A DNA stretch of 11,710 nucleotides, from assembly GCA_014377155.1 (NCBI GenBank), contig JACMQD010000027.1, positions 1-11,710 on the forward strand, read 5' to 3'. The notes below the pieces were generated by a model. It made no database searches. It was not told the origin of the DNA and saw nothing but the letters and a program-made list of their open reading frames with translations. The position numbers and the translations under genes are program-made. The number at the start of each line of letters is the position of its first letter. Position 1 is the first letter of the stretch. Origin of the DNA: Herminiimonas sp. (GTDB lineage: Bacteria > Pseudomonadota > Gammaproteobacteria > Burkholderiales > Burkholderiaceae). Of this stretch, positions 5,763-11,710 are shown piece after piece.

Positions 5763-8387
5763 TCACGATCGCTGATTCTGACTGACTTCGTACATGGCTT
5801 GAGCGAGATACGGCGCGGTCTGGCTGGCTCCGACCTTAGCGACATCTGTTGGCCTGCCACTGGCTACGATGGTGCCGCCTTCATCCCCCGCACCTGGACC
5901 GATATCGATCACCCAGTCGCTCGCCGCGACCACGTGCATATCGTGTTCGACGACGATGACTGTATTGCCGGCAGCGACTAGGTTATCAAGTTGCGTGATC
6001 AACCGATCGACATCCGCCGGATGCAGACCGGTGGTCGGTTCATCGAGGATGTACAACGTGTCGCCACGTTGGGCCCGCTGCAGCTCGGTGGCCAGCTTGA
6101 CGCGTTGCGCTTCACCACCCGACAGTTCGGTCGCGGCCTGTCCCAGGCGCAGATAGCCCAGACCGACTTCACGCAGCACCGACAACGGACGCTGCAACGG
6201 CGCTTCTTCCGCAAAGAATGACCATGCCGCATCCACCGTCATCGCCAGCACGTCGGCGACGTTCTTGTCGCGATAGCGGATCGCCAGCGTTTCCGGGTTG
6301 TAGCGCGCGCCATGACAGGCGGGACAGGGCGTGTACACGCTGGGCAGGAACAACAGCTCGACCATCACCTGGCCTTCGCCCTCGCAGGTCGGGCAACGTC
6401 CCTTTGCAACATTGAAGGAAAATCGTCCGGCGTCGAATCGTTTGGCGCGCGCCGCCTTGGTGGCGCTGAAGAGCTTGCGAACGTGGTCGAACAGGCCGGT
6501 GTAGGTCGCCAGGTTCGAGCGGGGCGTGCGGCCGATCGGTTTTTGATCGACCTGTACCAAGCGACGGATCGTCTCCAGGCCTGAAACGATCCGTCCGCCT
6601 GCGGCTTGCTCGTTTGCCTGTTCCAGGCCGCCTACGTCGTCATCCGCCCCGGCATCGTGTCGCCCAAGTCCCATCGACACTTCCTGGCCCAACGCTTCGG
6701 CTGCCAAGCACACCAGCGCCTGGCTGACCAAGGTTGATTTCCCCGACCCGGAAACGCCCGTTACGCTCGTCAGCACGCCGAGTGGAAATGCGGCATCCAG
6801 ATTGTTCAGGTTGTTCATGGTGATGCCGGACAGACGCAGCCAACCTGCAGGCTGTCTGGGCGTGCGGGGTTCGGTGGCGTCGGCAGTCGCCGGAAAGAGG
6901 TAACGCCGCGTTTGCGATGCCGGCTGATCTGCCAGGCCCGTCGGCGGACCACTGTAGAGCACCGCTCCACCGTGCTCACCGGCCAGCGGCCCGACATCGA
7001 CGATCCAGTCGGCCTGACGGATTACCGCCAGGTCATGCTCGATCACGAAGAGTGAATTGCCAGCTGCTTTCAGTCGTGCCAGCGCTCTGAGCAAGGCTTC
7101 GGTATCGGCGGGGTGCAGGCCGGCCGACGGTTCGTCGAGCACATAGACCACGCCGAACAGGTTCGACCGTACCTGGGTCGCCAGTCGCAACCGTTGCATT
7201 TCGCCCGGTGACAGCGTGGGGGTGCTGCGCTCGACGGCAAGGTAACCCAGTCCGAGATCGAGCAGCACCGCGATCCGCTCGACCAGGTCGCGTGCGATGC
7301 GCTGTGTGACGATGATTTTTTCCGGATGGGCGCGGACCTGTTTTGCCGTGGTCTTTGAGACGCCATCGGCAAACGGCTGCAACAGCGTGGCAAGCTGCTT
7401 CATCGGCAGTCTCGAGAGTTCGGTGATATCGAGACCGGCGAAGCGGACGGAAAGCGATTCGCGACGTAGCCGCTTGCCTTCGCATTTCCTACAGTCCGCC
7501 CCGACCATGTACTGCGCCACGCGTTTTTTCATCAGCGCACTTTGCGTGGTGGCGAAGGTCTGCAAGACGTACTTGCGCGCTCCCGTAAAAGTGCCTTGGT
7601 AGCTGGGCGCCATCTTGCTCTTCAATGCGGCACGCACTTCGGCAGCGTTGAAGCCGGCGTAGACAGGCACGGTAGGCTGTTCGTCAGTAAACAGGATCCA
7701 ATTACGGTCTTTCTTCGACAGATCGCGCCACGGCACATCAACATCGAAACCCAGCGTCATCAGGATTTCGCGCAGATTCTGCCCATGCCAGGCGGTCGGC
7801 CAGGCAGCCACGGCGCGTTCGCGAATCGTCAGGCTGTCGTCCGGCACCATTGACCGTTCCGTCACTTCATACACCCGACCGAGTCCATGGCACTGCGGGC
7901 AGGCGCCTTCCGGTGTGTTCGGCGAAAAGGATTCGGCATACAGCAATGGCTGGCCCGACGGGTAATCGCCGACGCGCGAATACAGCATGCGCAGCAGATT
8001 GGACAAGGTGGTGACGCTGCCGACCGAGGAGCGCGTGGTAGGTGAGCCTCGCTGCTGTTGCAGCGCGACCGCCGGTGGCAAGCCGTCTACGAGATCGACA
8101 TCCGGCACCGCCATCTGGTGGAACAGCCGCCGCGCGTATGGGGACACCGACTCGAGATAGCGGCGCTGCGCCTCGGCGTAAAGCGTGCCGAATGCCAGGG
8201 AAGACTTGCCGGAGCCGGAGACACCCGTGAATACAACCAAGGCATCACGCGGGATATCGACATCGACGTTCTTCAGATTGTGTTGGCGCGCCCCGCGCAC
8301 CCGGACGAAGCCGGGCCGCGGTGCACTCGACAATCCCGGATCCGGCGCATCCGGTACGCCGGACTTTGGTTTGGGCAGTGTAGGCAT
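5763..8387 (-). CDS. uvrA2: UvrA2-type excinuclease ABC subunit A-like ATPase
   Basis: This 874-residue protein has the full tandem ABC layout of UvrA. ATPase I has Walker [10 protein letters not shown] (55-63), a zinc site from CPQC (163-166) and CRKC (299-302), signature LSPGE (392-396) and Walker B VLDEP (416-420). ATPase II has Walker [10 protein letters not shown] (544-552), zinc module CPTC (665-668) and CPAC (688-691), signature LSGGEAQR (755-762) and Walker B ILDEPTTG (780-787). Only about 15 residues separate MLYSRVG (134-140) from the [14 protein letters not shown] block (153-166), where housekeeping UvrA carries a UvrB-binding domain of over 100 residues. The protein is thus UvrA2/DrrC-like: it should bind damaged or drug-modified DNA but probably cannot load UvrB in the normal way. 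Known relatives give tolerance to DNA-damaging drugs; the ligand here is unknown. The first signature has Pro in place of the usual Gly. The ATG at 8385-8387 has only a weak ribosome site; the next recognisable homology begins at residue 26. Confidence 0.92.
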   Translation of the reverse strand: MPTLPKPKSGVPDAPDPGLSSAPRPGFVRVRGARQHNLKNVDVDIPRDALVVFTGVSGSGKSSLAFGTLYAEAQRRYLESVSPYARRLFHQMAVPDVDLVDGLPPAVALQQQRGSPTTRSSVGSVTTLSNLLRMLYSRVGDYPSGQPLLYAESFSPNTPEGACPQCHGLGRVYEVTERSMVPDDSLTIRERAVAAWPTAWHGQNLREILMTLGFDVDVPWRDLSKKDRNWILFTDEQPTVPVYAGFNAAEVRAALKSKMAPSYQGTFTGARKYVLQTFATTQSALMKKRVAQYMVGADCRKCEGKRLRRESLSVRFAGLDITELSRLPMKQLATLLQPFADGVSKTTAKQVRAHPEKIIVTQRIARDLVERIAVLLDLGLGYLAVERSTPTLSPGEMQRLRLATQVRSNLFGVVYVLDEPSAGLHPADTEALLRALARLKAAGNSLFVIEHDLAVIRQADWIVDVGPLAGEHGGAVLYSGPPTGLADQPASQTRRYLFPATADATEPRTPRQPAGWLRLSGITMNNLNNLDAAFPLGVLTSVTGVSGSGKSTLVSQALVCLAAEALGQEVSMGLGRHDAGADDDVGGLEQANEQAAGGRIVSGLETIRRLVQVDQKPIGRTPRSNLATYTGLFDHVRKLFSATKAARAKRFDAGRFSFNVAKGRCPTCEGEGQVMVELLFLPSVYTPCPACHGARYNPETLAIRYRDKNVADVLAMTVDAAWSFFAEEAPLQRPLSVLREVGLGYLRLGQAATELSGGEAQRVKLATELQRAQRGDTLYILDEPTTGLHPADVDRLITQLDNLVAAGNTVIVVEHDMHVVAASDWVIDIGPGAGDEGGTIVASGRPTDVAKVGASQTAPYLAQAMYEVSQNQRS

Positions 8388-8682
8388 GCCAGCAGATCAT
8401 CGGGCAAAGAGAATCAGTGTAATTGGCGCACTGGTAGTGGTCTGTGTGGCGAGCCACTTAATTAGTTTCCCGAATCGCCACTCCGGCCTAAGCCAGGACT
8501 TCCAGCCGACTGTGTTCTAAATCGGCGGCATCCCCTTCACCGCTCCGCGGGACGAGCGGCAAAGTTCAACCCTACGAAAAGAATCCACGTCCATGTGCGC
8601 ATCAACCCGTCTGGCAATCAATAAATCGGCCATGACCGGAAATCAGCGCGTAGTTCCTCTCTCAACCGTTGATCCTGTGAAC
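8388..8682. other. Intergenic region between resolvase and uvrA2
   Basis: No convincing gene. One minus-strand frame of 38 codons (8517-8633) begins MADLLIARRVDAHMDVDSFR and looks coding-like, but it has no ribosome site and no recognisable family; it may be a tail fragment. A short palindrome, GTGGCGAGCCAC (8446-8457), lies 59 bases upstream of the uvrA2 start. A uvrA2 promoter must be in this stretch, but no -35/-10 pair is clear. Confidence 0.4.
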
Positions 8683-9252
8683 TTATAAGTCGCCAGTCAC
8701 ACGCATGATGCTGGCGCGTGAAATGCCATAGGTCCGGGAAAGCGCACTGATCGACGCCCCACCCTTGCGCATGCTGACGATCTCGGCACGCTGGCTGTCT
8801 GTGGTTTTCGTCGGGCGCCCCAATACTTTGCCTGCTGCCTTCGCTCTGGCCAAGCCGGATTGCGTGCGCTCCACCAACAGATCGCGCTCCATCTCTGCCA
8901 CCGCCGCCAGCATATTGAGCATCAGTTTGCCAGCCGGTGAAGCTAGATCCAGTTTCCCGAGCTGCAGAACGATCACCTCAATCTTCCGAGCCGCCAGCGC
9001 CTTGATCGTGGCGCCGACATCCTGAGCATCGCGCCCTAAACGATCCAGCTTGGAGACGACGAGTGTTTCGCCGTCCCGGATCTGAGACAGAAGCGCCTTG
9101 AACTGCGGCCGTTGGCCTGCGCTGACCTTCCCGCTTACACCTTCGTCCGCAAACCAGTATTCCACCAAGTACCCTGCCCGCTCGATCTCCTGGCGCTGAT
9201 TTTCAGTGGTCTGGTCCTTTGTGCTAACGCGTCCGTATGCAAAAACAGCCAT
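8683..9252 (-). CDS. Serine recombinase, resolvase/invertase family (TnpR-like)
   Basis: The product is 189 residues, close to the usual 180-200 of Tn3-type resolvases. The catalytic domain starts FAYGRVSTKDQ, giving nucleophile Ser10 and Arg8. The motif SKLDRLGRD (67-75) carries the other active-site arginines, and the long E-helix runs from about 103 (LASPAGKLMLNML) through MERDLLVERT. GRPTK (145-149) links to a C-terminal helix-turn-helix (about 155-185: RAEIVSMRKG...ISALSRTYGISRASIMRV). The ATG at 9250-9252 has GGGGAG just upstream. It should cut and rejoin DNA at the adjacent res site, resolving cointegrates or dimers. No transposase gene accompanies it in the window, so it could be a leftover Tn3-family module or a multimer-resolution system. 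All key residues are present and it looks functional. Confidence 0.92.
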   Translation of the reverse strand: MAVFAYGRVSTKDQTTENQRQEIERAGYLVEYWFADEGVSGKVSAGQRPQFKALLSQIRDGETLVVSKLDRLGRDAQDVGATIKALAARKIEVIVLQLGKLDLASPAGKLMLNMLAAVAEMERDLLVERTQSGLARAKAAGKVLGRPTKTTDSQRAEIVSMRKGGASISALSRTYGISRASIMRVTGDL

Positions 9253-9267
9253 TTCGCTCCCCTTGAA

Positions 9268-9380
9268 CGTTCAATAACGGATCAAATATATATGAACATG
9301 TTCGTAAATACAATCTATAAATTATGAACAGTTATTTAACGTGATCTGTAGTGATGTTCAAATACGGTCGTTTTTGGACA
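9268..9380. other. res: res site with three subsites for the adjacent resolvase
   Basis: Three inverted half-site pairs lie directly upstream of the resolvase gene. Subsite III is 9268-9298 (CGTTCAATAA ... TATATGAACA). Subsite II is 9299-9330 (TGTTCGTAAA ... ATTATGAACA). Subsite I is 9355-9380 (TGTTCAAATA ... TTTTTGGACA). All follow the TGTYC-A/T-rich half-site pattern known for Tn3/gamma-delta resolvases. The centres of I and II are 53 bp apart, the spacing in gamma-delta res, and III adjoins the gene as in that system. Strand exchange would be at the centre of subsite I, bases 9367-9368. The resolvase promoter must also be here, so the enzyme probably represses itself. Confidence 0.7.
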
Positions 9381-9411
9381 GACGTTAGAAGGGCGACGTC
9401 GAAATCATGCT

Positions 9412-10080
9412 TTATGAATGTGTAGCGAAACGTTTTGCGGATTCAGCATGGCCAAATTTGTGAGCAATATCTGCTGCTGTCGCTCCCTTATCGTTTTTAA
9501 TCGAACTGTCGGCTCCAGCTTGCAACAGCAATTCGATGATTTCTGTATGGCCGTTGCGGGCAGCGTAAAAGAGCGCTGTCGATCCGGTAGCGGAGCGAGC
9601 ATTAACATTCATTGCCCGAAAGGCCAAAAGTTCCTGAACGCGTACGACATTTCCGTCTGCTGCGCACTTCATAAGTTCGTTCAAACCAAGACGATTTGCC
9701 TCCTCTACAGCCTGTTCTTCGGCTAGTTGCTCTGGAAGCAACGTCGAGTTGCGCATGTGCTTGATGAATAAGTAGCCAACGCATAAGAGGGAGATTATCA
9801 AGCCAATTTCGCTGTGAGCAATCATTTTGGAAGCCACGATTGAGGCTCCACCGATGAGTGCGCAAACGAGAACATCACCTTTTGTCGACTTGCGCTCTCG
9901 CTCGATAAATATTGGCTGCGTAGGCATATCTGGGATCACCTCGCCCCGCTCCCTCAAGACCGTCTCTATTAACACATGCCATTCGTCGGCAAGCATGTCT
10001 CCTTCAGCGCGCATGTGCAGAAGCTGGTCCGAGGTTTTATCACGCAGTTTATCAATCAAGGTTTCTTGTTTGATTTCCAT
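9412..10080 (-). CDS. Ankyrin-repeat protein with two predicted membrane segments
   Basis: This is a 222-residue protein. A charged cytoplasmic N-terminus (1-68, MEIKQETLIDKLRDKTSDQL...) contains helices around 5-45. Two hydrophobic spans follow: about 69-88 (DVLVCALIGGASIVASKMIA) and 92-108 (IGLIISLLCVGYLFIKH). Next is an acidic helix (117-130) and two and a half ankyrin repeats: LNELMKCAADGNVVRVQELL (133-152), GSTALFYAARNGHTEIIELL (166-185) and GATAADIAHKFGHAESAKRF (199-218). The TALFYAARNGHTEIIELLLQAGAD stretch is a textbook ankyrin unit. The hairpin topology would place both ends on the same, probably cytoplasmic, side. Ankyrin repeats bind partner proteins; the partner is unknown. The ATG at 10078-10080 has no strong ribosome site. 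The 3' end lies 31 bases from res subsite I. GC is lower than in uvrA2 or PcfJ, hinting at separate acquisition. Confidence 0.8.
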   Translation of the reverse strand: MEIKQETLIDKLRDKTSDQLLHMRAEGDMLADEWHVLIETVLRERGEVIPDMPTQPIFIERERKSTKGDVLVCALIGGASIVASKMIAHSEIGLIISLLCVGYLFIKHMRNSTLLPEQLAEEQAVEEANRLGLNELMKCAADGNVVRVQELLAFRAMNVNARSATGSTALFYAARNGHTEIIELLLQAGADSSIKNDKGATAADIAHKFGHAESAKRFATHS

Positions 10081-10133
10081 GGATTGCCATCGCGAGGGTT
10101 GTTAGTTCAATACTACAGAGGTGTTACTTTTGA

Positions 10134-10319
10134 TGTGCCATACAGACAGTGGATTTCGGCCAGCCCAAGAATCAATCGCTGGATGTTGCTTGGCTCCGAT
10201 GGTCGGTTGCACTCGAACACGGTGGCGCCGATGATGGACTGGACGGAATGACACTGCCGCCGGTCGATCCTGCCGCTAACGGCCGAAGTGAATCGAGATT
10301 ACCATTAGTCGCTGCCTAG
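10134..10319 (+). pseudogene. C-terminal remnant of an unidentified gene
   Basis: After a TGA at 10131-10133 a frame stays open to TAG at 10317-10319. From the only early start, GTG at 10149, it would give 56 residues. The middle (NQSLDVAWLRWSVALEHGGA, then DDGLDGMTLPPVDPAANG) reads like a genuine protein tail, with host-like codons (CAA TCG CTG GAT GTT GCT TGG CTC). There is no ribosome site before the GTG, and in-frame coding character begins right after the TGA. This suggests a gene that lost its front part. No family is named. The rest of the ankyrin-to-nuclease gap (10320-10422) shows no clear promoter or terminator. Confidence 0.35.
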
Positions 10320-10422
10320 ATTGCATATCCCCCAGTATTTCCGAAGCATTTGTGTGCTGCAATGCCTTAAATTGGGCAGAGACTTTGGACTTTCGTAAAG
10401 CCTACACTCTCCGCACTTAAAC

Positions 10423-11367
10423 ATGAGGAATCTCGCTGTGGTCACCGCCCCCCTGCCAATCCCAAAAGCTTCGCCCAAAGCCCCAAAGCCGCCACCGAAA
10501 ACGCCGTCGTTGTCCGGCAAAGTTCCACAGTTCACGGTGGGTCAAGATTATGTTCGTAGGACGGAAATTCACGGTAATTACGGAGGCAGTGAACAAGGAG
10601 GCATCTCGCCGTCGTCATTTTGCAAAGCAATATTTTTATTTACAGGCGCCTCAGGTCATAAGTATGGCTATACAGACAAGTTCCTACCGTCGGGCATATT
10701 TTTATTCTGTGGCGAGGGTAAAAACGGACCTATGACTATGTCGGGTGGAAACAAAGCAATAAAAGATCACGCGGCGATGGGACGAGCGTTGCACCTTTTT
10801 GAATCGCTCGGGAAAGGCATGAAGCAGCGCTACTTGGGGCAGTTCATCCTCGGCGGCATTCAGAGAACCCGGGGCCCAGATGAAGCGGGCGCAATCAGAG
10901 ATGTGACAATTTTTGAGTTACAACCGGGTGGCATGTTGCCCGCAGCAGCGATAACTGTTACGCCGGCGCCGGCAGTTACATTGCCGGCATCGCTGGCTGC
11001 CCGACAGCCTGTAACACTTACAGATCTTCGAAAAGCCGCAGTCGCGGCAGCCGCATCGAACACTGGCAAGTCACCCGGGACTGTCACCCCCCAACTCCAA
11101 CGGCATCGTAGCGATGAAGTGCGAGACTATGTCCTTGCTCGGGCTAAAGGCAATTGTGAGAATTGCACGAACCCTGCTCCATTCCTTAAGCCTGATGGTT
11201 CACCGTACCTTGAAGGGCATCATATAAACCGTCTTTCGGACGATGGCATTGACCACCCAAAAAATATGGCCGCGATATGCCCGACGTGCCACTGCGAAAT
11301 TCATTTCGGCGCTAACGGAGTGGCAGTGAATGACTCGCTTCGTCTTAAAATCGGGAAGTCTTGGTGA
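10423..11367 (+). CDS. SRA-like / HNH endonuclease, probable type IV (modification-dependent) restriction enzyme
   Basis: This is a 314-residue protein. A Pro/Lys-rich N-terminal tail (10-36) is followed by a domain at about 40-166 with YVRRTEIHGNYGGSEQGGIS, FLFTGASGHKYGYTD, GIFLFCGEGKNGPMTM, GNKAIKDHAAMG and LHLFE. I recognise this series from the SRA-like modified-base-binding domain of ScoMcrA-type enzymes. An Ala/Pro/Thr linker (170-225) joins an HNH nuclease: CENC (245-248), EGHHINRLSDDG (264-275), N281, CPTCH (286-290) and EIHFG (292-296). These supply the zinc cysteines, the catalytic His pair, the Asn and the distal His of an intact HNH site. The expected role is cutting foreign DNA that carries modified cytosine; the exact modification is not predictable here. 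The ATG at 10423 lacks a good ribosome site; GTG at 10438 has GAGG nine bases upstream and is an alternative. The gene is single, with no methyltransferase partner, as expected for type IV. Confidence 0.85.
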   Translation: MRNLAVVTAPLPIPKASPKAPKPPPKTPSLSGKVPQFTVGQDYVRRTEIHGNYGGSEQGGISPSSFCKAIFLFTGASGHKYGYTDKFLPSGIFLFCGEGKNGPMTMSGGNKAIKDHAAMGRALHLFESLGKGMKQRYLGQFILGGIQRTRGPDEAGAIRDVTIFELQPGGMLPAAAITVTPAPAVTLPASLAARQPVTLTDLRKAAVAAAASNTGKSPGTVTPQLQRHRSDEVRDYVLARAKGNCENCTNPAPFLKPDGSPYLEGHHINRLSDDGIDHPKNMAAICPTCHCEIHFGANGVAVNDSLRLKIGKSW

Positions 11368-11542
11368 AAAGGTCACCGTAACGGCCGTTTGTTCAGACTC
11401 CAAACGCGTCGTTTCCCAATGTGAGGGTAAATATGTGGGTTAGCGGCTGAGCCTCTCGAAATCAACAATGAGAATGACCTTGCCGTATTCGCCACTTTTG
11501 AACCGTACTTTGCGGACGTTCATGGGAGAAAACTTATGGATT

Positions 11543-11620
11543 TGGTTGGCAGGGTACGAGTCGAACGTACCTATTTCGGTATCTGGCGGACACCGTGTTC
11601 TACCGCTGAACTATCCGCTG
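11543..11620 (-). tRNA. Aberrant tRNA-like sequence (Gly-GCC-like anticodon), possible tRNA pseudogene
   Basis: On the minus strand: D arm GTTC-AGCGGTA-GAAC, T arm GTACG-TTCGACT-CGTAC with a canonical seven-base loop, and an encoded 3' ACCA end. The anticodon arm is a six-pair stem, CGGTGT/ATACCG (one G-U), with loop CCGCCAG, giving GCC (Gly) if positioned normally, but base 33 is C instead of the near-universal U. The acceptor strands CAGCGGA and CCTGCCA pair at only four of seven positions. Alternatively, GCGGA of the 5' strand can pair perfectly with TCCGC in the anticodon arm. The folding core is too complete to be chance, but a functional tRNA is doubtful. It may be a decayed gene or a tRNA remnant at an island edge. 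Confidence 0.45.
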
Positions 11621-11656
11621 TACGACGATAATCTACCGGACAATTCTTTCAGCAAT

Positions 11657-11680
11657 GACAAAATTGAGAATCATTTTGTC
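11657..11680. repeat. Inverted repeat near the right edge
   Basis: GACAAAAT (11657-11664) and ATTTTGTC (11673-11680) form a perfect 8-bp stem with an 8-base loop, 36 bases upstream of the 5' end of the tRNA-like sequence. There is no T-tract on either side. It may be an operator for a gene beyond the window or part of the leader of the tRNA-like transcript. Confidence 0.4.
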
Positions 11681-11710
11681 GTAACGCAGCCTTTATGCAG
11701 CGACTTCGAC

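Noticed and set aside
7033..7485. Antisense and other-frame ORFs within the uvrA2 gene
   Set aside because: uvrA2 shows all ABC and zinc motifs in one frame; the alternatives are Arg-rich shadows.
11440..11523. A 27-codon minus-strand ORF (MNVRKVRFKSGEYGKVILIV...) after the tRNA-like sequence
   Set aside because: It lacks a ribosome site, and its frame stays open through the tRNA-like sequence. It is too short to support as a gene, though the text looks coding-like.
11661..11680. Fur-box-like sequence around TTGAGAATCATTTT
   Set aside because: It matches about 13 of 19 positions of the Fur consensus, but there is no promoter or iron-related gene in view. The perfect inverted repeat explains it as well.
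1..11710. CRISPR arrays, iterons or a replication origin
   Set aside because: I found no regularly spaced direct repeats and no replication-initiator gene; the only clustered repeats are the paired half-sites of the res region.

Overview
This is an accessory region of a high-GC Gram-negative bacterium, most likely a member of the Burkholderiales (Ralstonia, Paraburkholderia or Cupriavidus type). That placement rests on codon use, the IS66-type element, the UvrA2-type protein and the large PcfJ-domain protein; the species cannot be fixed from the sequence alone. The window mixes intact genes with several gene remnants, and AT-richer stretches lie between GC-rich genes, as expected of a mosaic island or plasmid segment.

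Left edge (1-1554): the 3' end of an IS66-family transposase and the right end of that element, which appears to interrupt an older minus-strand reading frame (142-339). Next is an intact minus-strand gene for a DUF2026-like protein with a Cys/His/Asp arrangement typical of papain/transglutaminase-fold enzymes (398-1084). A gene-poor stretch follows, with a short frame coupled to the end of the next operon.

PcfJ locus (1351-5506): a minus-strand unit encodes a 1,000-residue PcfJ-domain protein. It is preceded by a 38-residue ORF whose stop overlaps an in-frame ATG of the large gene. Upstream lie a near-consensus sigma-70 promoter and, inside the roughly 280-nt leader, an intrinsic terminator. 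This suggests either attenuation or release of a short RNA of about 100 nt. A 12/13-matched inverted pair of 13-bp elements straddles the promoter. Divergently, on the plus strand, sits a 55-residue ribbon-helix-helix-like protein with its own perfect 8-bp dyad upstream, a possible regulator of the locus.

UvrA2 and resolvase (5763-9380): a complete UvrA-like ABC ATPase lacking the UvrB-binding domain (UvrA2/DrrC class), then a serine resolvase with an apparently complete three-subsite res site beside it. The res layout matches the Tn3/gamma-delta pattern, including 53 bp between the centres of subsites I and II. No transposase accompanies it.

Right part (9412-11710): a two-TM ankyrin-repeat protein (minus), a 3' gene remnant (plus), and an SRA-like plus HNH nuclease resembling the ScoMcrA type of modification-dependent (type IV) restriction enzymes (plus). 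After these comes an aberrant tRNA-like sequence with good D and T arms, a CCA end and a poor acceptor stem. No integrase, CRISPR array or replication origin was seen.
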